Shown: piece by piece, positions 6,937-16,342 of the stretch
How the letters are laid out: the number at the start of each line of letters is the position of its first letter
Position numbering within the stretch: the stretch's first letter is position 1
From: Anaerolineae bacterium
GTDB lineage: Bacteria > Chloroflexota > Anaerolineae > 4572-78 > J111
Length of the DNA stretch: 28,167 bases
Reading direction: 5' to 3'
Assembly: GCA_020433785.1 (NCBI GenBank)
Contig: JAGRCC010000015.1
Location: 1 to 28,167 of the forward strand
Translations under genes and position numbers: made by a program
Notes under the pieces: model-generated
The model's database searches: none
The model's input: only the letters and a program-made list of their open reading frames with translations
What the model was told of the DNA's origin: nothing

Positions 6937-8829
6937 ATGTGCGGGATTGCCGGCATTTACGCTTTTGGCGAGCAAGCTCCCCTGGTGAGCCGGGAACTGG
7001 TCGAGACCATGCGCGATACGATGACCCATCGCGGGCCGGACGACGCCGGCATTTTTGTGTCGAATGACCGGCGGCTGGGGTTGGCCCATCGTCGCTTGAG
7101 TATTATTGATCTGTCATCAGCCGGTCACCAGCCAATGTCTAACGAAGATGAGACTTTGTGGATTACTTACAACGGCGAAATCTACAACTACGCCGATTAT
7201 GTGCCTGAACTTAAGTCTCGCGGTCATCGCTTCAAGTCTCAAACCGATACCGAAGTGCTGCTCCACCTGTACGAAGAGTATGGTTCGGAGATGGTACATT
7301 GCTTGCGGGGTATGTTTGCTTTTGCTATTTGGGACAGCCGCCGCCGGGAACTCTTTCTAGCCCGCGACCGGATTGGGGTGAAGCCACTTTATTATTCCGT
7401 GCAGGGCGGGCGATTTTTCTTTGCCTCAGAGATCAAAGCCATTCTGGCCGACCCGACCATTCCGCGGATGGTTGATGAAGAAGCGTTTTACCACTATCTC
7501 TCTTTTTTGACCACACCCGCACCCCAAACTTTGTTTGCCAGTATCAGGAAGTTGCCCGGCGGTACCTGGCTGCGGGTACGGGCTGATGGCCATATTTCTC
7601 AGCAACGTTATTGGGATGTGTGGGAACAGACCACCCCGTTGACCGGCGTCTCCGAGGCGGAAATCGGTGAGCGGCTGCTGGCCGAACTCCGTACCGCCGT
7701 GAAGTTGCGTAAAGTTAGTGATGTGCCGGTCGGGGTGTTTCTGTCCGGCGGCCTCGATTCCAGCACCAACGCGGCCCTGTTCTCGGAAGGTGAAATGCAG
7801 CCGATCAAAACCTTTTCCATCGGTTACCAAGGCGAATACCAATCCTATCAAAACGAGCTGCACTACGCCCGACAGATGGCACAGGAAGTCAATGCTGATT
7901 ATCACGAGCGGCTGCTAACCCAAGATGACTTACTCGACTTTCTGCCGCACATGGTCTATCTGCAAGACGAGCCGATTGCCGATCCGGTATGCGTGCCGGT
8001 TTATTACGTAGCAAAACTGGCCCGCGATAATGGCGTGATTGTGTGTCAGGTGGGTGAAGGGGCCGATGAGCTATTCTGGGGCTATCCCACTTGGAAGCAA
8101 ATGCACCGTTTGCAGCAATATGATCACTGGCCGGTACCGACCCTGGCCAAACGTTTGGGGTTGGTGGGGTTGCAGGCGTTGGGCCGGCAGGATTGGCGAG
8201 CTTATGAGCTGCTCAGGCGCGGGGCCGAGGGATTGCCCATTTTTTGGGGCGGAGCCGAGGCTTTTTCCGAGGGGCAAAAACAGGCCCTTCTGTCTCCTCG
8301 GTTGCGCCAAAGATTTGCCAGATATTCCTCATGGGAAGTATTGTGTCCAATTCGTAAGCGTTTTGAAGCCAACGCCTGGGAACCGTCAGATCTGCATTGG
8401 ATGACGTATTTGGATTTAAATTTGCGCTTGCCCGAGTTGCTGCTGATGCGGGTCGATAAGATGAGTATGGGGGTCAGCTTGGAAACACGAGTGCCGTTTC
8501 TAGATCATAAATTTGTGGAATTGGCGTTGAGTATCCCCGAAGCGGTGAAGATGCGCCAAGGCGTATTGAAATATCTGCTCAAAAAAGCCGTGCGAGGACT
8601 GATTCCGGATGAACTCATTGATCGTAAAAAACAGGGCTTTGGCGTGCCGGTGTATGAATGGTTTTTTGATCGGCTGGGTGAGCAGGCCCGTCAGGAACTA
8701 AACGATTTCTGCGACCACACAGATTTTTTGGATCGCGCAGAAGTGATGCGTCTCATAGACCGGGGTCGCGGTCCACAGGTCTGGTATCTGCTGAATTTTG
8801 CCTTATGGTGGAAGGCGTATGTGGGGTGA
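6937..8829 (+). CDS. asnB: Asparagine synthase (glutamine-hydrolysing)-family amidotransferase
   Basis: A 630-residue protein starting at ATG 6937 behind a strong purine-rich site (GGAGTGGAGG, 6921-6930). The N-terminal class II glutaminase begins MCGIAGIY, with Cys2 exposed as the nucleophile after Met removal, and has RLSIIDLS and YNGEIYN. The C-terminal synthetase has the PP-loop SGGLDSS (270-276) for ATP, followed by DKMSMGVSLETRVPFLD and DRKKQGFGVPV. All expected catalytic motifs are present and length is normal for the family. In polysaccharide clusters such enzymes often amidate carboxylated sugars or attach amide groups to glycan precursors rather than supply asparagine. Its place between the bi-domain oxidoreductase and a methyltransferase favours that role here, by inference. 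Confidence 0.92.
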   Translation: MCGIAGIYAFGEQAPLVSRELVETMRDTMTHRGPDDAGIFVSNDRRLGLAHRRLSIIDLSSAGHQPMSNEDETLWITYNGEIYNYADYVPELKSRGHRFKSQTDTEVLLHLYEEYGSEMVHCLRGMFAFAIWDSRRRELFLARDRIGVKPLYYSVQGGRFFFASEIKAILADPTIPRMVDEEAFYHYLSFLTTPAPQTLFASIRKLPGGTWLRVRADGHISQQRYWDVWEQTTPLTGVSEAEIGERLLAELRTAVKLRKVSDVPVGVFLSGGLDSSTNAALFSEGEMQPIKTFSIGYQGEYQSYQNELHYARQMAQEVNADYHERLLTQDDLLDFLPHMVYLQDEPIADPVCVPVYYVAKLARDNGVIVCQVGEGADELFWGYPTWKQMHRLQQYDHWPVPTLAKRLGLVGLQALGRQDWRAYELLRRGAEGLPIFWGGAEAFSEGQKQALLSPRLRQRFARYSSWEVLCPIRKRFEANAWEPSDLHWMTYLDLNLRLPELLLMRVDKMSMGVSLETRVPFLDHKFVELALSIPEAVKMRQGVLKYLLKKAVRGLIPDELIDRKKQGFGVPVYEWFFDRLGEQARQELNDFCDHTDFLDRAEVMRLIDRGRGPQVWYLLNFALWWKAYVG

Positions 8830-8922
8830 CGACAGTGACACATATCCGCCACGCTGCTCTTTTTCAGTAGGGGAAATTTATCAAATATCCAACCCGTACA
8901 TTTGGCCCTATAAGGAAATATC

Positions 8923-9690
8923 ATGACTCCCAACACACTTAAGCGTTTTAAGCGATCTACTACCAACTGGTGGAATGATGGTCTTCGGGTTGCTTTTATT
9001 CGACGAGTTACAAGTGGCGCGTCTACAAAAGAAATTCGGGCTTATATCAATGAAATTGAAATGGATACGAGGTTTATCGGATTACTGCGTCAGGAACTAC
9101 AAACAAATACAACATATCAGCCTTCCCCCAAAGATTTCATGCTATTTAATCCGGGCGGATCGATGTTTTTTTACGCAGTTTTAATGTATGCTTTGGTACG
9201 GATTTTGAAACCGGAAATTGTGGTTGAGACCGGTGGTACGCCGGGTAAAACTTCAGCCTTTTTTCTGCAAGCTATGGAGCAAAACGGTCGAGGGCAGCTT
9301 TATACCATTGACTTTCCTCCAGCGGCCTTTTTATCACCGGCGGAACTGGATATTTCAAAAACACATCACTATTTGCCTACCGGCAAAGGCTCAGGCTGGA
9401 TCGTACCCGATGATTTGAAACATCGCCAAAAACTTATTGTAGGCAAATCGATCGATCATCTACCGGAACTGCTGGAGTCGCTTTCCGAAGTTGATATTTT
9501 CCTGCACGATGGCGGGCATGAATACGAAAATATGATGTGGGAATACGAGTTGGTCTGGCCCTATCTTAAATCAGGCAGTTTACTGCTTTCGGACGATATT
9601 CAACACAACACCGCCTGGCAGGATTTCTGCGTCCGGCAGGCACTAACGGGCGTGCCACTGGTAAATTTGGGCGGTCTGGTTAAACCGTAA
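8923..9690 (+). CDS. CmcI-like class I SAM-dependent methyltransferase
   Basis: 255 residues; AAGGAAA lies just before ATG 8923. The SAM-binding strand and loop are IVVETGGTPGKTSAF (E102, G104, G105, G108), and a later LHDGGHEY (194-201) and LLLSDDIQHN match the Methyltransf_24 / cephalosporin-hydroxylase-like group, which includes rhamnosyl and macrocin O-methyltransferases. It probably O-methylates a sugar of the polymer; acceptor unknown. A 93-bp gap separates it from asnB, and the next gene starts 10 bases after its stop. Its first 40 residues are basic and have no membrane segment, so it should be cytoplasmic. Confidence 0.8.
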   Translation: MTPNTLKRFKRSTTNWWNDGLRVAFIRRVTSGASTKEIRAYINEIEMDTRFIGLLRQELQTNTTYQPSPKDFMLFNPGGSMFFYAVLMYALVRILKPEIVVETGGTPGKTSAFFLQAMEQNGRGQLYTIDFPPAAFLSPAELDISKTHHYLPTGKGSGWIVPDDLKHRQKLIVGKSIDHLPELLESLSEVDIFLHDGGHEYENMMWEYELVWPYLKSGSLLLSDDIQHNTAWQDFCVRQALTGVPLVNLGGLVKP

Positions 9691-9700
9691 AGGCCCAGCG

Positions 9701-10846
9701 ATGCAAGTCATCATTTCCGTGGGCGGTACCTTTCATGCATTTGAGGTCGCCCGGACGGTGCAAGCCGCCGGCTATTTGAAACGCCTAATTATCAACCAGG
9801 TTCATCCCACTCTGGCCTGGGGAGTTGACCGGCAGTTAATTCAGACCATTCCCTGGCCTGATTATACCGGACGCCTGGTCCAGAAAACTCCGGGCTTACG
9901 ACGATTGGTGGCCTGGAATGGGGTTAAAGACAATTTGTTTGATGTTATGGCTTCACGATATGTTGATAAATGTGATATTTTCCATGTCTGGAACCATTAT
10001 GGTCTTTATTCGCTGCGCAAAGCCAAAAAACAAGGGGCAGTGATCATTATTGAACGGTCTTCAGCTCATCCGATCACTCAATACCAGTTGTTAACTGAAG
10101 AGTATGAGCGTTACGGCTTGGCCTTTACCGCGATGAATAATCGTATTCTGGAAAAACATCTGCAGGAGTATGAAGAAGCTGATTATATTATGATATCAGC
10201 CGGCTTTGCCTGTGATAGTATGGTGGCTCAGGGAGTGCCGCCGCAAAAACTGCTGCCGGTCACCTTGGGCGTTAATATTGAGCAGTTCTTGCCCGCCCCC
10301 AAATCTGATAATATTTTCAGAGTAATTGTTGTGGGCATGGTCAGCCTGCAAAAAGGTACCCACTATCTGCTCGAGGCTTTTAAGCAGTTGGCCCTACCTC
10401 GGGCCGAACTGGTGCTAATTGGGGCTATTGACGAAGCATTTAGGTCTGTCCTGTCCCAGTATCAGGGCCTATTTACTTACGCCGGAAAAGTGCCGCACGG
10501 TCAACTGCCAGCGGAATATAACCGGGCGTCACTGTTGGTGCTACCCTCAATTCAAGATGGCTTTGCAATGGTCGTGGCCGAAGCGATGGCCAGTGGCCTA
10601 CCGGTGATCATTTCTGAAAACGTGGGGGCCAAACAGATTGTGCGGGATGGAGTGGATGGCTTTATAGTCCCGATTAGAGATGTGGAGGCGCTGAAGGAAA
10701 AGATTTTGTTTCTTTACGAAAACGAGCCGGCCCGGCAGCAAATGGGACAAGCGGCCCGCCGGCAGGTTCTCCAGTTTACCTGGGATCGGTACGGCCGGGA
10801 AGTGCTGGCGTATTATCGCTCTGTTTTGACCGCCGAGAGCCAGTAG
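9701..10846 (+). CDS. Glycosyltransferase family 4
   Basis: 381 residues with the GT-B architecture. The C-terminal nucleotide-sugar domain begins near residue 205 (VIVVGMVSLQKGTHYLLEAF), and the donor-site signature reads DGFAMVVAEAMASGLPVI. The usual EX7E pair is therefore Asp286/Glu294, a conservative change seen in other GT4 members. The next genes follow at short spacing (12 bases to the GT2 gene). It should transfer a sugar onto the growing lipid-linked oligosaccharide at the cytoplasmic face; donor and linkage cannot be read from the sequence. Confidence 0.88.
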   Translation: MQVIISVGGTFHAFEVARTVQAAGYLKRLIINQVHPTLAWGVDRQLIQTIPWPDYTGRLVQKTPGLRRLVAWNGVKDNLFDVMASRYVDKCDIFHVWNHYGLYSLRKAKKQGAVIIIERSSAHPITQYQLLTEEYERYGLAFTAMNNRILEKHLQEYEEADYIMISAGFACDSMVAQGVPPQKLLPVTLGVNIEQFLPAPKSDNIFRVIVVGMVSLQKGTHYLLEAFKQLALPRAELVLIGAIDEAFRSVLSQYQGLFTYAGKVPHGQLPAEYNRASLLVLPSIQDGFAMVVAEAMASGLPVIISENVGAKQIVRDGVDGFIVPIRDVEALKEKILFLYENEPARQQMGQAARRQVLQFTWDRYGREVLAYYRSVLTAESQ

Positions 10847-10858
10847 GGGTAATGTTTT

Positions 10859-11785
10859 ATGCCATACCAACCGCTGGTAAGCATTGTGGTCCCAACCTAT
10901 AACGAGGAAGCAGATATCAGGCAAGTGCTAGAATCTCTGATTGCACTGTCATACCCCAACAGAGAGATTATCGTGGTCGATGCCTCACGTGACCGGACCC
11001 CACTAATTGTTAACGAATATAAGCCGTATGGCGTGACATTACTCCAGCAGGTTGGCGAAAAAGGTCGAGCCCAGGCTCGTAATCAAGGGATTCAAGCAGC
11101 GCAAGGAGAGATTGTCATCATTTTAAATGCTGATGTCTCGCTGCCGCCAGATTTTATTCAAAAAATTCTACCCCATTACCGACAAGGCGCCGATTATGTT
11201 CTGGTTGAGGCGGTGGTTTCAAATCTTGAATTTCTGTTTCCCCGCTACGTTGAGGCCCGGCACCATTATCTTTTTGATGGACAAACCTGGATCAATTGGA
11301 CCGAAGGCTTTTCATGTCGGCGCGAGGCGGCGCTCGCTGCCGGCCTCTTCCCAACCGGATACCCGATCCCCATTTGCGCGGGAGAGGATAGTATATTTGG
11401 TGAAAGATTAGAACAAAACTACAAAAAGGTCATTGATCGCTCTATTATAGTGACCCACGTGGTGCCGTATCGTTTGGCCCAATTCTGGCAGCAGCGACTG
11501 GGGCGCGGTAAAGGAAGCCCGCAAATATTGCACTTTGTACGGGGTCAAAGCTTAATTGAGTTACATCGGCGATTAATAAAACGAACCCTGTGGACCATAT
11601 TAAGATTGATAGCGGTATACCCGACTTTGAAATATGCTTATCATCTTATCCATCATTCAGAGCGAGGTTGGCGAGACTTTATACCGTTTTATTACACGCT
11701 CCTGCTCGAGTCGATTGCGGCCGTGATTGGCGAGTGGCAGGGTTATAGGGAAATTAGATCCGTCCAGAATCAGAGCCAGCAATGA
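10859..11785 (+). CDS. Glycosyltransferase family 2
   Basis: 308 residues; the only GT-A-fold transferase in the window. The N-terminus PLVSIVVPTYNEEADIRQVL and the IIVVDASRD strand are characteristic. The DxD-type metal motif reads ILNADVSLP (N90-A91-D92), so the first acid is Asn while the second is kept. A hydrophobic segment near residues 240-265 (TLWTILRLIAVYPTLKYAYH) and another near 278-295 suggest membrane association of the C-terminus. The stop codon overlaps the flippase start (ATGA), indicating translational coupling. Donor and acceptor are unknown. Confidence 0.87.
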   Translation: MPYQPLVSIVVPTYNEEADIRQVLESLIALSYPNREIIVVDASRDRTPLIVNEYKPYGVTLLQQVGEKGRAQARNQGIQAAQGEIVIILNADVSLPPDFIQKILPHYRQGADYVLVEAVVSNLEFLFPRYVEARHHYLFDGQTWINWTEGFSCRREAALAAGLFPTGYPIPICAGEDSIFGERLEQNYKKVIDRSIIVTHVVPYRLAQFWQQRLGRGKGSPQILHFVRGQSLIELHRRLIKRTLWTILRLIAVYPTLKYAYHLIHHSERGWRDFIPFYYTLLLESIAAVIGEWQGYREIRSVQNQSQQ

Positions 11786-13242
11786 ATGTCGGGCGTAGAG
11801 CGGTTCACGGCACCGTTTATCTGGCCGTTACCCGGCAATTTACCCAAGTTTATTATTTTGCCACCAGTATTATTCTAGCTAGACTGCTCGATCCGGCTCA
11901 GTTTGGCACCATTGGGCTGGCGATTATCATTTTTTCATTTATAAGCCGGGCGCGATTGTTCGGCTTTAACTATGTCTTGATTAGCAAGTCAGAAGCCGAG
12001 CCACGGGTTATCTCGACCCACTTCTTGCTGCAAGCGGGTTTAACAGCCATAGTGGTGGGCGCTACGTTCTTACTTAGGCCAGTTTTACTGATATATTATG
12101 AACCGCAGGTGATCAATGTTTTAGTGGTTGTCGCGGTCTTGTCGCTGTTTGACGCCGAAGGGTTAGCCGCCACGGCTTATGCCTTAATTACTAAAGAATT
12201 GAGATTCAAAGAATTATCGCTGTTTGATGTGCTGGTCCAGGTTAGCGCTCCCCTAGTTGCTATTGGCCTGGCCTATTACGGTTTCGGTGTGTGGGCGCTA
12301 GTAGCTCGGCAAGCATGGGAAACGCTGATAAACTTCATCCTCTATTGGTACGCTTCGCCTTGGAAACCGTGGCACGGCCTGGATTTTGATTGGGACGCAG
12401 GCCGCGAATACTGGGCGCAGGGTAAGCATTTGTGGGTCAGCGGCTTTTCTACGTTTATTGTTTTTGGTTACGATGATCTGCTGGTTGGGAGTTGGAGTGG
12501 CGCGGCCGCGCTGGGGTATTACAATCGAGCTTACAATTTTTCTAAGCTGCCCATGAGCTTTCTGGGATCGATTATGCAGGTGGCGTATCCCACCTATACC
12601 AAGGCGAAAAGCGATCCGGCCAAATTATCGTTGGCGTTCAATATCGTGCTAAGCGCCATCACCTTAATTAGTATGCCTGCTTCCGTTTTTTTGGCGGTAG
12701 CCGCGCCGGAACTGGTGGTTCTGTTGATTGGTGAAAAATGGTTGCCCTCGGTGCCATTATTACAACTGCTGGTGGTCTACTCAATTTTGCGCCCTATTTC
12801 CGATGTCTCGTTAAGCTTACCAATGGCCATGGAAATGCCCGCGATTTTATCCAAAATTGCTGTCATCCAAACTGTATCGATGCTAATTTTGTGTACGGTG
12901 TTAACCTATTTCTTTGAGGCCGCCGGGGCGGCCTTGAGCGCGGATGTTGTGGTGCTGATGGGGGTGATCATTATTTTTCGCGCCTTTGTGACTCGTCATG
13001 TCACCGTTGATTATTGGGAACTGTTTGGATCACCCATTCTGGCCACTGTGGCGGCTACGATGGGCGTATTTGTGGCCTTATCCTTGGTTTCGGTTGATCT
13101 TCTGATTTTGCGACTGGCCCTAAAAACAGTCATCTTTGGCCTGATTTACCTATCTCTCCTAATTTTGATCCAAAGAGAAAATCTAGTTCATAAATTTCAG
13201 TATATCTACGGATTTTTGCGAAAAAAAAATGAGCGAAGTTGA
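11782..13242 (+). CDS. Wzx-like oligosaccharide flippase (MOP superfamily)
   Basis: 486 residues, almost wholly hydrophobic, with about 12-14 membrane segments. The start TVYLAVTRQFTQVYYFATSI followed by ILARLLDPAQFGTIGLA is the classic opening of polysaccharide-synthesis flippases of the RfbX / polysacc_synt type. It should flip the undecaprenyl-linked repeat unit across the cytoplasmic membrane for Wzy-type polymerisation. It overlaps the preceding GT2 gene by 4 bases and the following methyltransferase by 14. The C-terminal tail ends in a charged RKKNERS encoded across a 9-A run (13221-13229), which also provides the first base of the next gene's ATG. Confidence 0.9.
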   Translation: MNVGRRAVHGTVYLAVTRQFTQVYYFATSIILARLLDPAQFGTIGLAIIIFSFISRARLFGFNYVLISKSEAEPRVISTHFLLQAGLTAIVVGATFLLRPVLLIYYEPQVINVLVVVAVLSLFDAEGLAATAYALITKELRFKELSLFDVLVQVSAPLVAIGLAYYGFGVWALVARQAWETLINFILYWYASPWKPWHGLDFDWDAGREYWAQGKHLWVSGFSTFIVFGYDDLLVGSWSGAAALGYYNRAYNFSKLPMSFLGSIMQVAYPTYTKAKSDPAKLSLAFNIVLSAITLISMPASVFLAVAAPELVVLLIGEKWLPSVPLLQLLVVYSILRPISDVSLSLPMAMEMPAILSKIAVIQTVSMLILCTVLTYFFEAAGAALSADVVVLMGVIIIFRAFVTRHVTVDYWELFGSPILATVAATMGVFVALSLVSVDLLILRLALKTVIFGLIYLSLLILIQRENLVHKFQYIYGFLRKKNERS

Positions 13243-13906
13243 AAGTTACCTTAATGGTCTTGGAATAAAGCTGCCCGGCGACCCCCCCGCGTCTGTTTAT
13301 AAGATGGCAAAGATTGTGGCCCACGCCGGCAACTCAGTGCTGGATATTGGCTGTCGCACCGGGGCTTATGTTGCTTTTTGTCAGGCGCTGGGCAAACCCA
13401 CCACAGGCATCGATATCCATGCGCCTAGCCTGGAACAAGCTCGTCGCCAATATCCCCAGTACGATTTCAGACAGGTTAATGGCGATAATTTGCCTTTTGA
13501 TACCAACCAATTTGACACCGTTTTAATGTGGGATGTGCTCGAACATATTGCCGACGACCATCGTGCGCTGTCGGAAGCCCTGCGGGTGGCTCAAAAAAAT
13601 ATATTGATTTCGGTTCCTAAACCCGACGAGATGACCCAGCCCAGCATTGGCCTGATTTATCGCCACTATCTCGATCCCGAACATAAGCGCTACTATACAC
13701 CCGAGTATATGGAGAAACTGGTCGAGTCGTGTGGCGGGCGGGTGACCCAATTGGAGCATTGGTGCCGGATTTATCCGCTGCGACTGTATCGGGCTATTGG
13801 CATTCCCCGGGTAATAACCTCCGGATTAGACAGAATGTTCTGGTTGTTGGGCAGAAACAAAAATAGGTTCTTAAGAAATTTGTTTGTTGAGATACGTCGT
13901 TTATAG
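13229..13906 (+). CDS. Class I SAM-dependent methyltransferase (Methyltransf_11 type)
   Basis: 225 residues. Motif I is VLDIGCRTGAYV (D39-G45), with Arg replacing the middle Gly of the usual GCGTG loop. The later signature DNLPFDTNQFDTVLMWDVLE and EHIADDHRALSEALRV matches the post-motif II and III regions of this family, so SAM binding is likely retained. The C-terminus is basic and hydrophobic, perhaps for membrane contact. The start overlaps the flippase end by 14 bases. A 7-C tract (13282-13288) lies near its 5' end. Probable sugar or lipid-carrier methylation; the acceptor is not predictable. Confidence 0.82.
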   Translation: MSEVESYLNGLGIKLPGDPPASVYKMAKIVAHAGNSVLDIGCRTGAYVAFCQALGKPTTGIDIHAPSLEQARRQYPQYDFRQVNGDNLPFDTNQFDTVLMWDVLEHIADDHRALSEALRVAQKNILISVPKPDEMTQPSIGLIYRHYLDPEHKRYYTPEYMEKLVESCGGRVTQLEHWCRIYPLRLYRAIGIPRVITSGLDRMFWLLGRNKNRFLRNLFVEIRRL

Positions 13907-13959
13907 GTTAGAAAAACGAACCGGAATTTTGGCCGGGAATCAAGAATTGCCATTCGTAT

Positions 13960-13977
13960 AGCGATAGTTCTATCGCT
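13960..13977. repeat. Perfect 7-bp hairpin with tetraloop in the gap before a GT4 gene
   Basis: AGCGATA (13960-13966), loop GTTC and TATCGCT (13971-13977) form a perfect stem. No T-run follows on the plus strand, so it is not a standard terminator. It lies about 50 bases before the predicted GTG start at 14029 and could be a partial attenuator, an mRNA processing or stability element, or chance. Confidence 0.35.
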
Positions 13978-14028
13978 GGATGATGGAAAACCGTCATATT
14001 TTCAATGGATTGTTTTGGAGTGGGTCTT

Positions 14029-15219
14029 GTGAAATCATTGCTAATAGCCACCGGTTTTCCGCCTCAGCTGGGAGGAATTCAGACCGTTCTTTATCAGATT
14101 AGCCTTCATTTACCCAGTGAGAACATTGTTGTCCTAACCCCGTCTGTCAGTGGTGATGAAGAGTTTGACTCTAGGTGTCAATTCAGTATTAATCGTAAAA
14201 AGATTACATTTTTAGCAGCACTGATTCGTAAGCTCATCGCATTTGTTTCGCCCCTCATCGCTGATACGTTTTTGTACTTATTGCCGGCCATTCGCTTATT
14301 ACGACTGTATCAGATAGACACCATTCAATGCGGGCATATTAGCGTGGCCTTGGTGGGTTTCCTTCTAAAGAAGTTATATGGCACTCCTTACATAATCTAC
14401 ACCTACGCCCAAGAAATTTTGCTAGAACCAATCCCAAAATGGCAGTTTTTCGACCGGGCTTTAAAGAGAGTGATTTTTAGACATGCTGATACGATTGTTA
14501 CCATAAGCGAATACACAAAGCGAAAGATCATCCAGTGGGGCGTTAGCGAGGCCAAAATAGTGAAGATACCATTGGGCGTAGATCTAACCAATGTTACGGA
14601 TAAAAATAATATGACCGATGAAATAATCGGTCGTTTATCTCTCTCTAACAAGCGAATTATTTTGACGGTTGCCCGTTTGGTCGAAAGAAAAGGTAATGAT
14701 ATGGTTATTAAGTCGCTGCCTATGGTTTTGAAGGAGATTCCGAATATTGTTTATCTGGTAGTAGGCAGCGGTCCGATGGAAGAACGCTTAACGACATTAG
14801 TAAATGAGTTGAATTTGCAAGACGATGTCATTTTTTGTGGCGATGTATCTCAGGAATGGATGCCTGTTTATTATCGCATTTGTGACGTATTTATTATGCC
14901 TAGTCGATCGCTAGAAAGTAAAGGCGATGTCGAAGGATTTGGAATTGTATTTCTTGAGGCAAATGCGTATGGAAAGCCGGTAATTGGAGGCCGCTCAGGC
15001 GGCGTTCCCGATGCGGTATTGGACGGTGTAACCGGCTTGCTCGTTGATCCAAACAGCACTGACGAGATTGCTTCAGCAATTATTCGGTTGCTAACTCAAA
15101 CTGATTATGCTCGCGAACTAGGTGAAAATGGGCGGCGAAGGGTTGAATCAGAAATGAATTGGCCCAAATGTGCCGCAACAGTTCAGCAACTGCTTAAAGA
15201 TATTGTGAAAACCAATTGA
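14029..15219 (+). CDS. Glycosyltransferase family 4
   Basis: The start is set at GTG 14029 (396 residues) because GGAG (14017-14020) lies 8 bases upstream and the protein then begins with the typical strand VKSLLIATGFPPQLGGIQTV. An in-frame ATG at 14005 has no ribosome binding site. The C-terminal domain starts with RIILTVARLVERKGNDMV, then VVGSGPMEERL, and the donor site EGFGIVFLEANAYGKPVIGG carries an intact EX7E (E302/E310), as in PimB-like mannosyltransferases. By eye the gene is richer in A and T than the cluster average, like its two downstream neighbours. Role: one cytoplasmic glycosyl transfer in repeat-unit assembly; sugar unknown. Confidence 0.88.
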   Translation: MKSLLIATGFPPQLGGIQTVLYQISLHLPSENIVVLTPSVSGDEEFDSRCQFSINRKKITFLAALIRKLIAFVSPLIADTFLYLLPAIRLLRLYQIDTIQCGHISVALVGFLLKKLYGTPYIIYTYAQEILLEPIPKWQFFDRALKRVIFRHADTIVTISEYTKRKIIQWGVSEAKIVKIPLGVDLTNVTDKNNMTDEIIGRLSLSNKRIILTVARLVERKGNDMVIKSLPMVLKEIPNIVYLVVGSGPMEERLTTLVNELNLQDDVIFCGDVSQEWMPVYYRICDVFIMPSRSLESKGDVEGFGIVFLEANAYGKPVIGGRSGGVPDAVLDGVTGLLVDPNSTDEIASAIIRLLTQTDYARELGENGRRRVESEMNWPKCAATVQQLLKDIVKTN

Positions 15220-15220
15220 G

Positions 15221-16342
15221 ATGCGCGTACTATTTATTGGACACACCTATATGATCGACGTCAACCGGCAGAAAATTCGAGAGCTGGCCGGCTTTGACGA
15301 TATCGATTTACTCCTGCTTGTTCCTAAAAAGTGGCCGCAATATTTAGGTCAAATAACGCTAAATCCGGAACACTCGCAACTTTTTGAAATGCAGGGGTTG
15401 CCCACCATGTTTCAGGGCCGGGAGAGTGCTTATTTGTATACCCCCTCCATTATCGCCAGCATTCACCGCCACAAACCCGATATCATTCACGTCGAACAAG
15501 GTCCCTACGCTTTGTCTTACAGTCAGGCGATCCTGAGTAAAAAAATTTTTGCGCCTCAGGCCAAATGTGTCTTTTTTACATGGTGGAATTTGCCCTACAA
15601 CTTAAAATTGCATTGGCAAATCATCGAAAAATTTAATCTCGCCAATTCAGATTATGCTATTACCGGTAATCAGGATGCCAAACTAATTTTGCAACAACGT
15701 GGGTTTGATAAACCCATTACGGTATTACCCCAACTCGGTGTAGATACCGAACTGTATCGCAGGCAGGATGTAACCACTCTCAAAGCCAAACTCGGGCTTG
15801 ATGCATTCACAATTGGTTATGTTGGTCGTTTTGTCAGACAAAAAGGGATTCTGACCTTAATTCAGGCAGTATCAAACATAAAAAAGCCTTGTCATATTTT
15901 GCTCGTTGGTCGAGGCGAATTGAAATCTGAAGTTCAGAGTCTTGCCACCGAGTTAGGGATTTCTGATCGATTACATTTTGTTGATACCGTACCTCATGAT
16001 CAAATACCCCTGTATCTTAACTGTATGGATGTCATGGTCTTACCCTCGCTGACCACGCCGACGTGGATGGAGCAGTTTGGCCACGTCCTGATCGAAGCTA
16101 TGGCTTGTGAGGTTCCTGTTATTGGCTCTGATTCGGCCGAAATACCCCATGTAATTGGTGATGCAGGCTTGATTTTTAGGGAAGGGGATGTTCAAGACCT
16201 AGTTGAAAAGCTATGCCGGGTGATGGCAGATGAGCAATTGAGGCACGAAATGGTTTGCCGGGGCAGACAAAGAGTTTTGGAAAAATATACGCACAAGATG
16301 ATCGCCAAAGCAACATATGATATTTATCAGGAATTGCTATAG
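15221..16342 (+). CDS. Glycosyltransferase family 4
   Basis: 373 residues, starting one base after the preceding stop. The N-terminal Rossmann half begins MRVLFIGHTYMIDVNRQKI. The C-terminal half has TIGYVGRFVRQKGILTLIQ, ILLVGRGELKSEV and the donor signature EQFGHVLIEAMACEVPVIGS with intact EX7E (E284/E292). The N-terminal acceptor half has little resemblance to the neighbouring GT4 proteins, so it probably recognises a different acceptor. A gap of about 100 bases without recognisable elements follows. Confidence 0.88.
   Translation: MRVLFIGHTYMIDVNRQKIRELAGFDDIDLLLLVPKKWPQYLGQITLNPEHSQLFEMQGLPTMFQGRESAYLYTPSIIASIHRHKPDIIHVEQGPYALSYSQAILSKKIFAPQAKCVFFTWWNLPYNLKLHWQIIEKFNLANSDYAITGNQDAKLILQQRGFDKPITVLPQLGVDTELYRRQDVTTLKAKLGLDAFTIGYVGRFVRQKGILTLIQAVSNIKKPCHILLVGRGELKSEVQSLATELGISDRLHFVDTVPHDQIPLYLNCMDVMVLPSLTTPTWMEQFGHVLIEAMACEVPVIGSDSAEIPHVIGDAGLIFREGDVQDLVEKLCRVMADEQLRHEMVCRGRQRVLEKYTHKMIAKATYDIYQELL

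Noticed and set aside
13880..13907. TTGTTT...TATAGG as a promoter before the GT4 at 14029
   Set aside because: Both elements are weak matches with a 16-bp spacer, and the region overlaps the end of the preceding gene.
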